DNA of 64,000 bases from NCBI GenBank assembly GCA_002329205.1, contig DCTC01000002.1, positions 186,001 to 250,000 of the forward strand. Reading direction: 5' to 3'. Below the pieces are notes generated by a model, which saw nothing but the letters and a program-made list of their open reading frames with translations, was not told the origin of the DNA and did not search any database. The translations under genes and the position numbers were made by a program. Below, in pieces: positions 51,896-60,931 of this stretch; the stretch's first letter is position 1; the number at the start of each line of letters is the position of its first letter. Origin of the DNA: Candidatus Roizmanbacteria bacterium UBA1450 (GTDB taxonomy: Bacteria > Patescibacteriota > Microgenomatia > UBA1406 > GWC2-37-13).

Positions 51896-54010
51896 TTATT
51901 TTTTCTTCAACTCCGGCATCTGACTAAAGACATCAATCAATTTTTGGATATGTTCCTTGAGTTCGACACCCAGACCATCAACTCCCATTTTAATTTCTTC
52001 ACGATCGATTTTAGCGGCAAAGGCGCGATCTTTGAATTTCTTCATAACAGATTTTGCTTCCATACCTTCAAAACCGGTAGGTCTCATAAGACTGTACGCA
52101 TAGAGAAGTCCTGACAATTCATCACATGCGATCAGGGCAAAATCCAGATGTGCTTTTGGTGCAATATCCGTTCTACCGGAGGCATGAGCATGTGCTCCAA
52201 TTGCTTGAATTAAACTGGTAGGATATCCCCATTCTTTGAACCACGAGAGCGACTCATTCGGGTGTTCTTCCGGATGCTCATAGTAATCCAGATCATGCAG
52301 AAGACCGGTGATATACCACAGATCTTTGTTTACTTTGTATTCTGATGCATAAGCTTCCATTGCTCGTGCAACCATCTGTGCATGAAGTTTTTGATAATCT
52401 TCTTTCACATGCTTTTCAAGAAGAACATGTGCTTCGTCTCGTGTCGGTAAACCACTGACATCATCATCGGATTGCTGAGAAGCAGGCTTTGTTGATTGAA
52501 TAAATTTTACTTCAGGGTATATCTCTTTGGTAATTGTGTCGATCTCATTTCGTAATTGAGGAAATAATGTTCCTTCACGCCCGGTAATATCCTCAAAAAA
52601 CCAAAAAATTCGCTCACTTTGACCATAACCGCTTGTGGGAGGCATTCCGTACTCGAGCATTTCAACAAAATCAATATCAAGCATTTGCGCTTCCTCGTCA
52701 CCTGTTTCTCTCAAAGCCTGTTGGTCAAGGAATTGTTTTAGCTGATACTGAGGATCATTGATCTCTGTGTATCCATTACCCAGTTCTGATCCGGCAATAA
52801 TGACATGAAATCTCTCTGTCAGCCTCGGATCTTCTTGTTTGGCTTTTGCCAGAGGAGACATGAAAGCTGGTTCATTGACCAGGAATGCCGGTCCGGCAAT
52901 ATCGCGGCGTATCACTTTCCAGAGGTTGTCTATCAGCCTGTTGCGGTTTACGACTCCTGTCAGTTCCACGCCTGCTTCTTTCAGTTTCTGTGTCATTTTC
53001 TCCTCAGAATCTTCGAAAATATCCACTTCAAATCGATCTTTTATTGCAGAAACATAGTCGACTTCTTTCCAATCATCTGCTAAATCGAAGGTATGACCGC
53101 GGGAAGTAAATTTGGTTTTGCCGTACATCTCTTGTGCAAGATACCTGAAGAGCTCTGATACGAGCTGCATATTATCTTTGTAGTCTGCATATGCCCAGTA
53201 CCATTCCAGCTGGTAGTATTCCTGGAGATGTTCATCAGACAGTCCTTCATTTCTGAAATTCGGGCCGATAGTATATATTTTTTCGAAGCCACCACCTATG
53301 AGTCTTTTCTGATACAGCTCGGTTGAAATACGCAGGTAAAAATCCTGATCCAGCATATTGTGGTGTGTAATGAATGGCTGCGCATCGGCACCCCCCGTAA
53401 CATGTTCGAGGACTGGCGTCTCCACTTCCATAAATCCCTTTTTTTGCATAAAGTCACGACTTGCCTTCCAAAAGATTGCTTTTCTTTCAAACAGTTTTTT
53501 CCGTTCCGGATTTACGACCAAGTCAATATATCTTCTACGGAATTGTTGCTCCTTGTCATCGAAAGTTTGTGGAAATGGGCGAAGTGATTTTGCAAGTAGT
53601 TTGAATTTCGTAACAAACAACGTAACTTCGCCTTGCTGTGTTTTATCAATAGTTCCGTTTACCTGTATATAATCACCGATATCTATCAGTTTGAGTTCTT
53701 TCCAACCGAGAAAACTTTTGGATATATCCTCGTGAATTTCATCCTTTTTGATAGCTATCTGGATGGTCCCGCTTTGGTCCTGAATATCGCCGAAAATGAG
53801 TTTGCCATGCTCCCGTTTGCCTATCAGACGACCTGCCAAAACAATATTTTTCCCTTGATATGTCTCAAAATTATCTTTTACTTTTTGATTCGGTTCATCT
53901 TTTTGGGACCGTGCGGGATAAGGATTTATTCCCATTTCTCGCAATTTCTGCATGTTTTGGATTCGTTGGGTTCGTTGACCCAAAAGATCACTTGATGGTT
54001 GGTGAGTCAT
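51896..54010 (-). CDS. lysS: Lysine--tRNA ligase fused to a C-terminal HD hydrolase domain
   Basis: This protein has 704 residues against about 500 for normal LysRS. The N-terminal OB-fold anticodon domain (about 50-150) and the class IIb catalytic core are complete: FRRRYIDLVVNPE, motif 2 GPNFRNEGLSDEHLQEYYQLEWY, NEPAFMSPLAK and motif 3 region GYGQSERIFWFFED. After a linker near 515-530 comes an HD domain with LHAQMV, LLHDLDYYEHPEEHP (near 572), AIGAHAHASG and ACDELSGLLYA, which keeps all H...HD...D metal ligands. It resembles stand-alone predicted HD hydrolases (COG2316-like). The HD substrate is unknown. Confidence 0.9.
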   Translation of the reverse strand: MTHQPSSDLLGQRTQRIQNMQKLREMGINPYPARSQKDEPNQKVKDNFETYQGKNIVLAGRLIGKREHGKLIFGDIQDQSGTIQIAIKKDEIHEDISKSFLGWKELKLIDIGDYIQVNGTIDKTQQGEVTLFVTKFKLLAKSLRPFPQTFDDKEQQFRRRYIDLVVNPERKKLFERKAIFWKASRDFMQKKGFMEVETPVLEHVTGGADAQPFITHHNMLDQDFYLRISTELYQKRLIGGGFEKIYTIGPNFRNEGLSDEHLQEYYQLEWYWAYADYKDNMQLVSELFRYLAQEMYGKTKFTSRGHTFDLADDWKEVDYVSAIKDRFEVDIFEDSEEKMTQKLKEAGVELTGVVNRNRLIDNLWKVIRRDIAGPAFLVNEPAFMSPLAKAKQEDPRLTERFHVIIAGSELGNGYTEINDPQYQLKQFLDQQALRETGDEEAQMLDIDFVEMLEYGMPPTSGYGQSERIFWFFEDITGREGTLFPQLRNEIDTITKEIYPEVKFIQSTKPASQQSDDDVSGLPTRDEAHVLLEKHVKEDYQKLHAQMVARAMEAYASEYKVNKDLWYITGLLHDLDYYEHPEEHPNESLSWFKEWGYPTSLIQAIGAHAHASGRTDIAPKAHLDFALIACDELSGLLYAYSLMRPTGFEGMEAKSVMKKFKDRAFAAKIDREEIKMGVDGLGVELKEHIQKLIDVFSQMPELKKK

Positions 54011-54133
54011 ATTCGGTTATCATGTGACGTAAATCGATTAACGGGTAACGTCTTACCATGTATTATACTGAAAAGATGATCTTTACAAAGGAGAAATTAC
54101 ATTTGTCAAAAGAAATCGTTACACGATTTGGGA

Positions 54134-54598
54134 TTATTTCTTGATTTTGATGATTCTGTAGTGAATCTTGCCGGCAGGTACGTCGACATCGACCAGGTCG
54201 CCTTCCTTTTTACCGAGTAGCGCCTGTCCGATAGGAGATGTCGCAGATAGTTTTTTCTGCATAGGGTCAGCTTCAAATTCTCCGACAATGTAATAGGTTT
54301 CTTCTTTACCTTCACGTTCCACTGTCACTTCAGCACCTATTGAGATACCGTGTGAGGGTTGGACTTCAACGATTTCACCGCGTGCCATTAGTTCTTCAAT
54401 TTCTTTGATACGGCCTTCAACAAAGGCCAGTTCTTCCTTTGCGGCTGTATATTCACTGTTCTCAGAAAGATCACCCATAGCACGGGCTTTTTGAAGTCGA
54501 TCAACTGCAGCGGGACGTTTATCCTTATTCAATTCATCAAGTTCTTCCTGCAGTTTGTTATATCCATCTTTTGTAAACTGGATTTTAGTGTTGTTCAT
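54134..54598 (-). CDS. greA: Transcription elongation factor GreA
   Basis: This 154-residue factor rescues backtracked RNA polymerase by stimulating transcript cleavage. The N-terminal coiled coil carries the acidic tip in GDLSENSEYTAAKEEL (residues 42-57), and the C-terminal domain ends ATSPIGQALLGKKEGDLVDVDVP. A Shine-Dalgarno AAGGGGGTG lies 7 bases upstream. Length is normal. Confidence 0.96.
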   Translation of the reverse strand: MNNTKIQFTKDGYNKLQEELDELNKDKRPAAVDRLQKARAMGDLSENSEYTAAKEELAFVEGRIKEIEELMARGEIVEVQPSHGISIGAEVTVEREGKEETYYIVGEFEADPMQKKLSATSPIGQALLGKKEGDLVDVDVPAGKIHYRIIKIKK

Positions 54599-54760
54599 AA
54601 AAAAAGCACCCCCTTTAACTTTCAGTTGCTGTCAACGGGGATGGATGTTAGAATAATACCTTAGAATCGGAACGTTGTCAAATGCGATAGGTAAGTATCT
54701 GAAGCTCTATATAAGTATTTGGTATGTAGAAGTATACTGAAAAAATACGATATTATTATC

Positions 54761-54833
54761 GGCCCCATAGTCTAGAGGCCTAGGACACCAGGTTCTCATC
54801 CTGGCAACACGGGTTCGAATCCCGTTGGGGTCA
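54761..54833 (+). tRNA. tRNA-Glu (anticodon CTC)
   Basis: The cloverleaf is complete: acceptor stem GGCCCCA/TGGGGTC, D arm GTCT...GGAC, anticodon stem CCAGG/CCTGG with loop TTCTCAT (anticodon CTC), and T arm ACGGG/CCCGT with loop TTCGAAT. The discriminator is A at 54833 and the CCA end is not encoded. Confidence 0.95.
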
Positions 54834-54844
54834 CAACGAAAAGG

Positions 54845-54871
54845 AAGATCCAATTTTGGATCTTTTTTTTT
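54845..54871 (+). terminator. Terminator of the tRNA-Glu gene
   Basis: The stem AAGATCCAA (54845-54853)/TTGGATCTT (54856-54864) with a 2-base loop runs into a long T-run to 54871. Confidence 0.9.
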
Positions 54872-54937
54872 GCATTGAACGGGATGAGAAGTTTATGCTG
54901 GAAGCAATATTTTTAACTTACGGTATTGCGAGCAGTA

Positions 54938-54955
54938 AATCCCGTTGTGGTCACA
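54938..54955 (+). repeat. Partial duplicate of the tRNA-Glu 3' end
   Basis: These 18 bases match 54818-54835, the tRNA 3' end, at 17 of 18 positions, exactly 120 bases downstream. No other part of a tRNA is present. A 10-bp hairpin follows at about 54963-54987. Such a copy is what site-specific integration at a tRNA 3' end leaves behind, but no integrase is in the window. Confidence 0.6.
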
Positions 54956-54989
54956 TGATGAAAAAAGCTTCTGCTTGTCAGAGGCTTTG

Positions 54990-55076
54990 TTATATGCGTA
55001 TGGGAGGAGGTTCTTCAAGCCATACCATATTTTCTATCAGGAAAGGTTGACAGGGGAATTTTGAAAATGAAAGATG
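54990..55076. other. Gene-free stretch after the tRNA duplicate
   Basis: No convincing ORF, promoter or repeat was seen between the tRNA-3'-like copy and the terminator at 55077. Confidence 0.4.
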
Positions 55077-55106
55077 GGGGCGGTCCGATTGTGATCGGAC
55101 CGCCCC
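55077..55106 (-). terminator. Terminator-like hairpin of the cohesin/dockerin-like gene
   Basis: This is a perfect 13-bp stem GGGGCGGTCCGAT/ATCGGACCGCCCC with a TGTG loop, 26 bases past the stop of the minus-strand gene. The T-run on the minus strand is weak, so termination may be partial. Confidence 0.75.
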
Positions 55107-55132
55107 TCATGACCAACTTGCAAAAACTGAAA

Positions 55133-56479
55133 CTACTTCACTGTAACCACCGCGGGTAGAAAGATGTACTCATAGGACTGCTCGGGCATGACCGAGATCT
55201 GCTCCCATTCGAAATAGGGGGACTCGTTCGTTCTGCCTTTGACCTGGAGAGAGATCGGTGACGGATTCTGAGTCATTACTCTGATGTCGACGGTGAAACC
55301 CGCTTCGGCTGTGGCAACAACTACGATGTTGTCCCTCGATGCAGTCATTCCTTCGCCGTTTGAAGCACGTGCCGTGACATCCCTGAGGGTCGGGGAAAGT
55401 TTGGAACCTTCCGGAAGACCTTCAAAGATGATTTTGGCTGAGGTGGCGTGATCGAAACGATAGCTGATCGTGCTGCCGCTTACGCTTACTGCAGGAAACG
55501 AGGGAAACGTGACGCTGCCCCCGGATACGCCGGTGAGCCATCCGTAGTTTCCGCTGCAGTCTCCGAGGAGATATGCAGTGGAATCCTGCGTTGTATCTGT
55601 GTTGAAACGACCCAGATCGACGTCGTTTGGAACGAAAGACGTCTGTGCGATGTAACTTTCTGGATCAAGGGCGATCTGCAGGAAATTTGCTGCATCCTGT
55701 TCGGTGACTTCACCGTTTTGAGTAAAGTCGCCGGCTTCTATCGGACAGTTCGCAAGGCCAACAGAGGTCTTCAATGCCTCGCTGGCGTCTTGTTCACCGA
55801 CGTACGGATCCGTGGGGATAGCCTCATTCCAGTTGTAAGAGACAGTCTGGTTTTCGACTTTTCCGACGCGGATGAGATACTGACCGGAGACATCAGTCGT
55901 TGTGTTCAATGCAGTGGAAGGTCCTGTGAGGGACACATCTGCACCGGACACCTCTTTGCCGTCCCAGCTTGTGATAGTACCATTGAGGTCCACCATCTCA
56001 ATACTGGCGATCCCTGACACGAGTGGCCCCGGAAGATCTACTTCGTTGACTCGTCCGACACCTGTTATGGTGTAGGAGATATCATCTGCGATCGTCAGGA
56101 TCTCGAGCTGGATCTTGATGAGCGTTGCACCCTCAGTTGTGATGCCATTTGCGATAGCTCCTGCTACTGTAAGCTGGTTACCGCTTACCGAGTGTTGAAT
56201 CAGGCCAGGTTCCATAGCAGTACCGGTTTTGCTTACTCCGACGATTGTGAGATCTGCCGGAATATCGAGAACAAACCGGAACGATTCAATGCCGCCCACC
56301 GGGATGTTGGTCGCCGTAAGGGGGACTTCGAATTGCTCTGGAGCCGTTGTCACAGGCTGAATGGTAATCGTCGCCGACTGCGGAGCGGATGTCTCTGCTC
56401 GTAGTGTCACGGCCGGTAGTAATCCAAGCAGCAGTGACATGATAAGAGTGATGCTTAGCTTGTGGTACAGAAGTTTCAT
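55133..56479 (-). CDS. Secreted protein with cohesin-like, carboxypeptidase-regulatory-like and dockerin-like parts
   Basis: This 448-residue protein has a signal peptide (residues 1-28, ending VTLRAETS). A cohesin-like beta domain comes first (about 30-155, with IESFRFVLDIPADLTIVGV). A carboxypeptidase-regulatory-like beta domain follows (about 160-210: NGTITSWDGKEVSGADVSL). A dockerin-like segment has two calcium-loop-type repeats (about 225-270, with AGDFTQNGEVTEQDAANF). A final beta domain has no membrane anchor. ATG 56479 has a GAGAGGA site upstream; an ATG at 56527 is less likely. Base composition is richer in GC than most of the window, suggesting acquisition. Confidence 0.7.
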   Translation of the reverse strand: MKLLYHKLSITLIMSLLLGLLPAVTLRAETSAPQSATITIQPVTTAPEQFEVPLTATNIPVGGIESFRFVLDIPADLTIVGVSKTGTAMEPGLIQHSVSGNQLTVAGAIANGITTEGATLIKIQLEILTIADDISYTITGVGRVNEVDLPGPLVSGIASIEMVDLNGTITSWDGKEVSGADVSLTGPSTALNTTTDVSGQYLIRVGKVENQTVSYNWNEAIPTDPYVGEQDASEALKTSVGLANCPIEAGDFTQNGEVTEQDAANFLQIALDPESYIAQTSFVPNDVDLGRFNTDTTQDSTAYLLGDCSGNYGWLTGVSGGSVTFPSFPAVSVSGSTISYRFDHATSAKIIFEGLPEGSKLSPTLRDVTARASNGEGMTASRDNIVVVATAEAGFTVDIRVMTQNPSPISLQVKGRTNESPYFEWEQISVMPEQSYEYIFLPAVVTVK

Positions 56480-56925
56480 ACATTCCTCTCGTAGATCGAT
56501 AGCGCGTTCATTGAAAGAGATATTCAAAGCGGACGCATGACAGTAGAACTGTTCCTCCTTTTGTGTTTTGTATCATCTTCCCTCCGTCCGCAGGCTTCGT
56601 AGCCTGAGGGATTTTGATGATTGTGGAATAGTGAAGAAGAGATATCTGTTCTCCGATACACCACAACCATCTCGTCCCTATGGACAGGAAGAAATTAGTT
56701 TGCAAGTTGTCAATGTGCTTTTTCCCACTACACACCCCTCACATGCAGTTCGTGATATCGGTGAAAAATTGTGGAAAAATATTTGTGTGTTTTATAGAAA
56801 GGAGACATGCGTTCGTCGCCTAAAATTACACACACTATATGTATACTACATCAGATATGTATAGTCAATTAGTTCATTTTATTCATTACTCACGCGTTCT
56901 ATATCAAAGAAAATCAAATGATTTT
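56480..56925. other. Gene-free stretch upstream of the cohesin-like gene
   Basis: This holds the 5' region of the minus-strand gene and the upstream region of the aminotransferase gene. A short 21-codon ORF at 56807 has a GGAG too close to its ATG to be convincing. No hairpins or repeats stand out. Confidence 0.4.
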
Positions 56926-56954
56926 TTAACTGCTATCGACTCTATTTGTATTAT
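56926..56954 (+). promoter_or_regulatory. Candidate promoter of the class IV aminotransferase gene
   Basis: TTAACT (56926-56931), a 17-base spacer and TATTAT (56949-56954), ending 15 bases before the ATG at 56970. Confidence 0.45.
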
Positions 56955-56969
56955 CAAATGTATTGAACT

Positions 56970-57800
56970 ATGAAACTATTCATAAATGGCACATGGGTAC
57001 CTGCAGATGAAGCGACAATTTCTGTTCGAGATATTTCGGTTTTGCGTGGATTTGGAATTTTTGATTTTTTGAGGACGTATGGGAAGAATCCTTTCAGGCT
57101 AGAAGATCACATCGATCGGTTTTTTTATTCTGCATCGCTTATGGGGATGAAACCCAGGTATTCCAAAGAAGAAATTTCTTCAATACTGTATGAAGGCATT
57201 GAAATCAACGGATTTAAAAATACTTTTATTAAATTTATTCAAACAGGCGGTGTAAGCCCTGACGGTTTCCTACCGGCACAAAACCAAACTTTTTTTGCAT
57301 ATTTTTATGAGGCTGATGAAATCCCTTTGAACTATTACGATACCGGAATCAAAGTTGTTACATCTCAGGTAATGAGACAGCTTCCTGAAATCAAAACGAC
57401 CAATTATGCGGCAAGTATTGTGGAAATCCTGAAGGCACGAAAGACCGGATTTGTAGACATTCTTCATACCGATTCTGCCGGTAATATCTATGAAGCAACC
57501 AGAAGTAATTTTTTCGGCGTGAAAAACGGCAAATTGATCACCGCTGAAAAGGGGATCCTGAAAGGTGTCACACGAAAAGTAGTCCTGGAAATTGCGGAAA
57601 AAGAGAACATCGACACGGAACTTCGGTTTATCAACAAATCAGAACTCACTGAGCTTGATGAGGCATTTATCACCAACTCGAGCCATGAAATTACTTCGCT
57701 TGTCCAGATTAATGATGTCACGATAGGCAATGGCAAGCCGGGGGAGATGGTAGAAAAAATCTTAGGAGTTTTCAAAAAAATTGTAGAGGTAATAAAATAA
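56970..57800 (+). CDS. Class IV PLP aminotransferase
   Basis: This 276-residue enzyme belongs to the fold type IV group that includes branched-chain and D-amino-acid aminotransferases and aminodeoxychorismate lyase. Visible motifs are VLRGFGIFDFLRTYG (near 29), the PLP lysine in QLPEIKTTNYAASI (near 145), EATRSNFFGVKNG and LKGVTRKVVLEIAE. It is distinct from the operon ilvE copy. D-alanine-type or branched-chain activity cannot be separated by eye. AT-rich base composition matches the main genome, unlike its two flanking genes. Confidence 0.85.
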   Translation: MKLFINGTWVPADEATISVRDISVLRGFGIFDFLRTYGKNPFRLEDHIDRFFYSASLMGMKPRYSKEEISSILYEGIEINGFKNTFIKFIQTGGVSPDGFLPAQNQTFFAYFYEADEIPLNYYDTGIKVVTSQVMRQLPEIKTTNYAASIVEILKARKTGFVDILHTDSAGNIYEATRSNFFGVKNGKLITAEKGILKGVTRKVVLEIAEKENIDTELRFINKSELTELDEAFITNSSHEITSLVQINDVTIGNGKPGEMVEKILGVFKKIVEVIK

Positions 57801-57806
57801 GGGGTA

Positions 57807-57838
57807 GTAACCTCCCCCGTCGAAACGGGGGAAGTTAC
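57807..57838. terminator. Strong hairpin between convergent genes
   Basis: The stem GTAAC plus CCCCCGT/ACGGGGG plus GTTAC has a CGAA loop (57821-57824) and one A-C mismatch. It lies between the stops of two convergent genes and probably acts as a bidirectional terminator or RNA stabiliser, although the T-run is lacking. Confidence 0.6.
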
Positions 57839-57842
57839 AAGG

Positions 57843-60482
57843 TTATCTCAAGAGCTTCCACTCTTCGGGGCCAATCTGGAAGTCAGGGAAGTAGGTTCCA
57901 TCATGGCTTACTGGATTGATGTCGTTGAACCAGACAAATCCTTGAAGCATTGGAAACGAGTTCCAACTTGCTCGAGCGGCGATTATCCACTCAAGCTTGT
58001 CTTCACTTGCACCCACTTCCGCGAGTATGATTGGCTTGCCAAATCGTGCAAGACGTGTGTACCGTGACGCAAAGTATGAAGCAAATGGATAAGGTGCGTT
58101 CCATAGTTTGCTCCACACTGGATCAGAGAGTAAACCAAGGCCAACAAAATCGACCCACTCATCACCGGGGTAATAGTTCTCTGCCCCGACCCCACCAGTA
58201 GTCCCAAGTACGAACATAGAGTTATACGCACCTGCTTTTCGGCAGGTTTTCACGAAATGCCTATATGCTGGAACATACATAGTAGGATTGTCTTTATGCC
58301 ACTTCGACCAAGGAGCTACGCGGCGGACCAACTCCGGTTCATGTCCCCATCGGATGAGGACCGTTGAAGGAGCTGCAGACTGTACTACATCACAAATATT
58401 TACAATCGTACCGTCATATTTGCCATTGAGTATGTCTGTAAACAACGTAGCGGTTGTCATTCCTCCCCACTCGAATGGAAACGGTTCCAGAGTTATGAAA
58501 GGAACATGTCCACGCATGAGAATATCCCAAATTGCGGCACTGAATTCATCCGCATTTTCCCTTCTCCAAGTGAGATAGACATGTTCTATGTCCATATCTT
58601 CATCGGAAAGAAGACCATTGGGGTCATACGCGCCGATTGACATGCGCCCATAGGGAAGATAGACTGGCCATGTGATAGTCTCAGAGGCTGTAATGCTTAC
58701 CTCAGGTTTTACAATCTGCGGTCGCATCGGTGGGGCAGGCGGTACTGGTTGAGCTTCATCAGCCTTTACCCAGTCAGGCTCTTCTTCTTGTTCTTGAGCA
58801 TGTGCTGGGACAGAGAAGGCATACAGAGCATAGGGTGCCCGGTAAACAAAAACCGCTGTAACTACTAAAGCCGTAACTGCTGTTAGTGCAATTGGTCTTA
58901 CATATGCATTCACAGAAAAGTTATGAGCTTTGTAGTTTTCATGCAAATGCAAGGCAATGATTGCTAGGAGCACTATTACATACGTCATTGCGTGAAGCAA
59001 CGTGAAGTAGTAGTATCCTTTGGCATTTCCTGCATCTTGCACGATTAAAGCCGCTCCAGCTGTCACAATGATGATGATGACATATGGGATCAGTACGGCC
59101 ATAGGCAGCGGTTTTGCTCCATTTACGCCTTTGGGTGTAACTCTGAAGCCAAACTCTTTCTTAAGGATCCAACCAGCAAGTGCTTGCACACAGGCATATA
59201 CCACCCAGGGCCACCGTACGAGTTGGAACAAATACATCTCCCAACTCAGAACTGGTGCGTCGCCAGGGCGGAAATGACCTAAACGTCGGATAAACTTCAC
59301 GGGAAGCAAAGTCACTAGCGTTAATATCCAGAACCTGACTAGAAACTCTGCTAAGTCCACACTGACCCAGGGGGTCTTGGTCAATAGAGCGACGGGAGGC
59401 ATCAGATAGGAGATTACCATCTGCAATGCGAACATCGGATACCACAGTTGTGCAAATGCAAACTCAAGCTTAAGTTGCGGGGTGAGTCCTTTCCACCATC
59501 GAGGTGTCCAGTTAAGCAGCACATGCATGAGCGATCGTGACCATTGGAATTCCTGTGTCACAGAATCAGCAAATGAGGCTGCACCGTCTCCATGAGCTTC
59601 GGCATCAATAGCAAAAGCCCCACTCCATCCATGCGAATTCATCATCAAGGTTGTTGTGTGATCCTCTGCTAACTCAGGTCCGAGATATCCTCCAATTGCT
59701 TTCAAGGCTTCAACGCGTACAGCATAGTGTGAGCCGATGCACATCGGTGCCCATCCATTGTTATAGCCGGTTTGAAGGCTGCCATGCATTGTTGCTTCAA
59801 TGAACAGGCGTGCTTTTACTACCCAGCTTTCACCAATATTTGCGTCACAAACACTTGGTGCTGCGACATACCCAACCTTGGGATCCCCAAACGGGCGAAT
59901 CATCTCAGTTAGGTATGTATCCGTCGGCACATGATCAGCATCTAGCTGAGCAACATAGTCGTAACGATGTCCATAGTGGTCATAGAAATAAGCAAGGTTG
60001 CCCTCCTTTGATTTCGTACGACGCGGCCATGTTACTGAATGATACTCTTTGATGCCAAAGCGGGTTGAAATATTCACCTCATGAAGTGAGCACCATTGCT
60101 CAACTTCAAGGGTTGGCTGTTCGTCAGCGAGCCATACATCATATGAATACGGAAACTCTTGATTAAGCATTGCTTCAAGCGTTTTCCGTACCACTGACCA
60201 TGGTTCTGACGGGGCCTTAGTTACGACCATGGCTACCCGGCCGGAAGGCACAGGTAGTCGGGGATTGGGTTTCTTCATTCTCCCGGCAAAATAGAAATAC
60301 CATGCCGGGGTTACTGTTCCCCAAACTAGTACGTAACTTGTTAGAAGAATTCCAAAGACCGAGACGATATGCTCACTTTTGAGCCACCAAAGCCAGAATG
60401 AGCAAAGAACACCGAACCACACTCCAACCATCGACCAATAGACAATCTTTTCTCTACGAGTCAGCAATTCAACGTAATACAT
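57843..60482 (-). CDS. Membrane glycosyltransferase 2 (cellulose-synthase-like) fused to a GH26-like hydrolase domain
   Basis: This 879-residue protein has two N-terminal membrane helices (about 12-30, 42-62) and a GT2 domain (about 75-310) with LADEQPTLE, the DxD in QLDADHVP, the acid in AEDHTTTLM and QEFQWSRSL (Q/RxxRW-like). About seven more helices follow (to about 545), then a linker with EEEPDW and Pro repeats. The C-terminal domain (about 620-879) resembles GH26/GH5-type barrels: RWGHEPE near 714 (acid/base) and IILAEVGASE near 822 (nucleophile). A synthase and hydrolase in one chain suggests making and trimming of a beta-glycan. Higher GC than neighbours. Confidence 0.82.
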   Translation of the reverse strand: MYYVELLTRREKIVYWSMVGVWFGVLCSFWLWWLKSEHIVSVFGILLTSYVLVWGTVTPAWYFYFAGRMKKPNPRLPVPSGRVAMVVTKAPSEPWSVVRKTLEAMLNQEFPYSYDVWLADEQPTLEVEQWCSLHEVNISTRFGIKEYHSVTWPRRTKSKEGNLAYFYDHYGHRYDYVAQLDADHVPTDTYLTEMIRPFGDPKVGYVAAPSVCDANIGESWVVKARLFIEATMHGSLQTGYNNGWAPMCIGSHYAVRVEALKAIGGYLGPELAEDHTTTLMMNSHGWSGAFAIDAEAHGDGAASFADSVTQEFQWSRSLMHVLLNWTPRWWKGLTPQLKLEFAFAQLWYPMFALQMVISYLMPPVALLTKTPWVSVDLAEFLVRFWILTLVTLLPVKFIRRLGHFRPGDAPVLSWEMYLFQLVRWPWVVYACVQALAGWILKKEFGFRVTPKGVNGAKPLPMAVLIPYVIIIIVTAGAALIVQDAGNAKGYYYFTLLHAMTYVIVLLAIIALHLHENYKAHNFSVNAYVRPIALTAVTALVVTAVFVYRAPYALYAFSVPAHAQEQEEEPDWVKADEAQPVPPAPPMRPQIVKPEVSITASETITWPVYLPYGRMSIGAYDPNGLLSDEDMDIEHVYLTWRRENADEFSAAIWDILMRGHVPFITLEPFPFEWGGMTTATLFTDILNGKYDGTIVNICDVVQSAAPSTVLIRWGHEPELVRRVAPWSKWHKDNPTMYVPAYRHFVKTCRKAGAYNSMFVLGTTGGVGAENYYPGDEWVDFVGLGLLSDPVWSKLWNAPYPFASYFASRYTRLARFGKPIILAEVGASEDKLEWIIAARASWNSFPMLQGFVWFNDINPVSHDGTYFPDFQIGPEEWKLLR

Positions 60483-60930
60483 TTAACTCTCTCCTTGTCT
60501 AAAGTACTTTTACGAGACATATTGAGAAAAGACCTGCAAAAGTCTTGTCCCTATAAGTCTCGTAGAAGTTACTTTTAGGAAAAAGTTATGAGATAACCTT
60601 TTTTTAAAGTGCGATAAAACCGTCTTTTTTATATGCAAATATAAATTGACGATTTAACCACAAAACCTCTTCTACATTCTACGCAGGAGAGGCCATTTCG
60701 ATACTATAAATAACCTATAGTAAAGAAATGATATTATAGCACATTATATATGTAAGGTCAAAAAATATGACTTATAAGCAAAAAGTTGTGTTATTCAGTA
60801 AGTAAAACGTTCAAATAATAGGCGCGATATAGTAAAAATATTAGCTAATTAATCTTAGCTTGTTGCAGCAATAAATTTCACGTAATGGTTAAATGTCAAG
60901 ATTTCTGACACTATGTATTTCACCACCACA
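60483..60930. other. Gene-free AT-rich region upstream of the GT2-GH gene
   Basis: The part next to the minus-strand gene holds its ribosome site (AAGGAGAGAG, 60500-60490). It also holds a two-level hairpin at about 60505-60575, with outer ACGAGAC/GTCTCGT arms and an inner AAGAC/GTCTT pairing, in the 5' leader. The rest is AT-rich without a convincing ORF. Confidence 0.5.
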
Positions 60931-60931
60931 A

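Noticed and set aside
54938..54955. A second tRNA gene
   Set aside because: Only the 3' end sequence is present; no D arm, anticodon arm or 5' acceptor strand precedes it.
56807..56872. 21-codon ORF after a GGAG sequence
   Set aside because: The spacing between GGAG and ATG is only two bases, the peptide has no recognisable feature, and nothing downstream suggests a leader.
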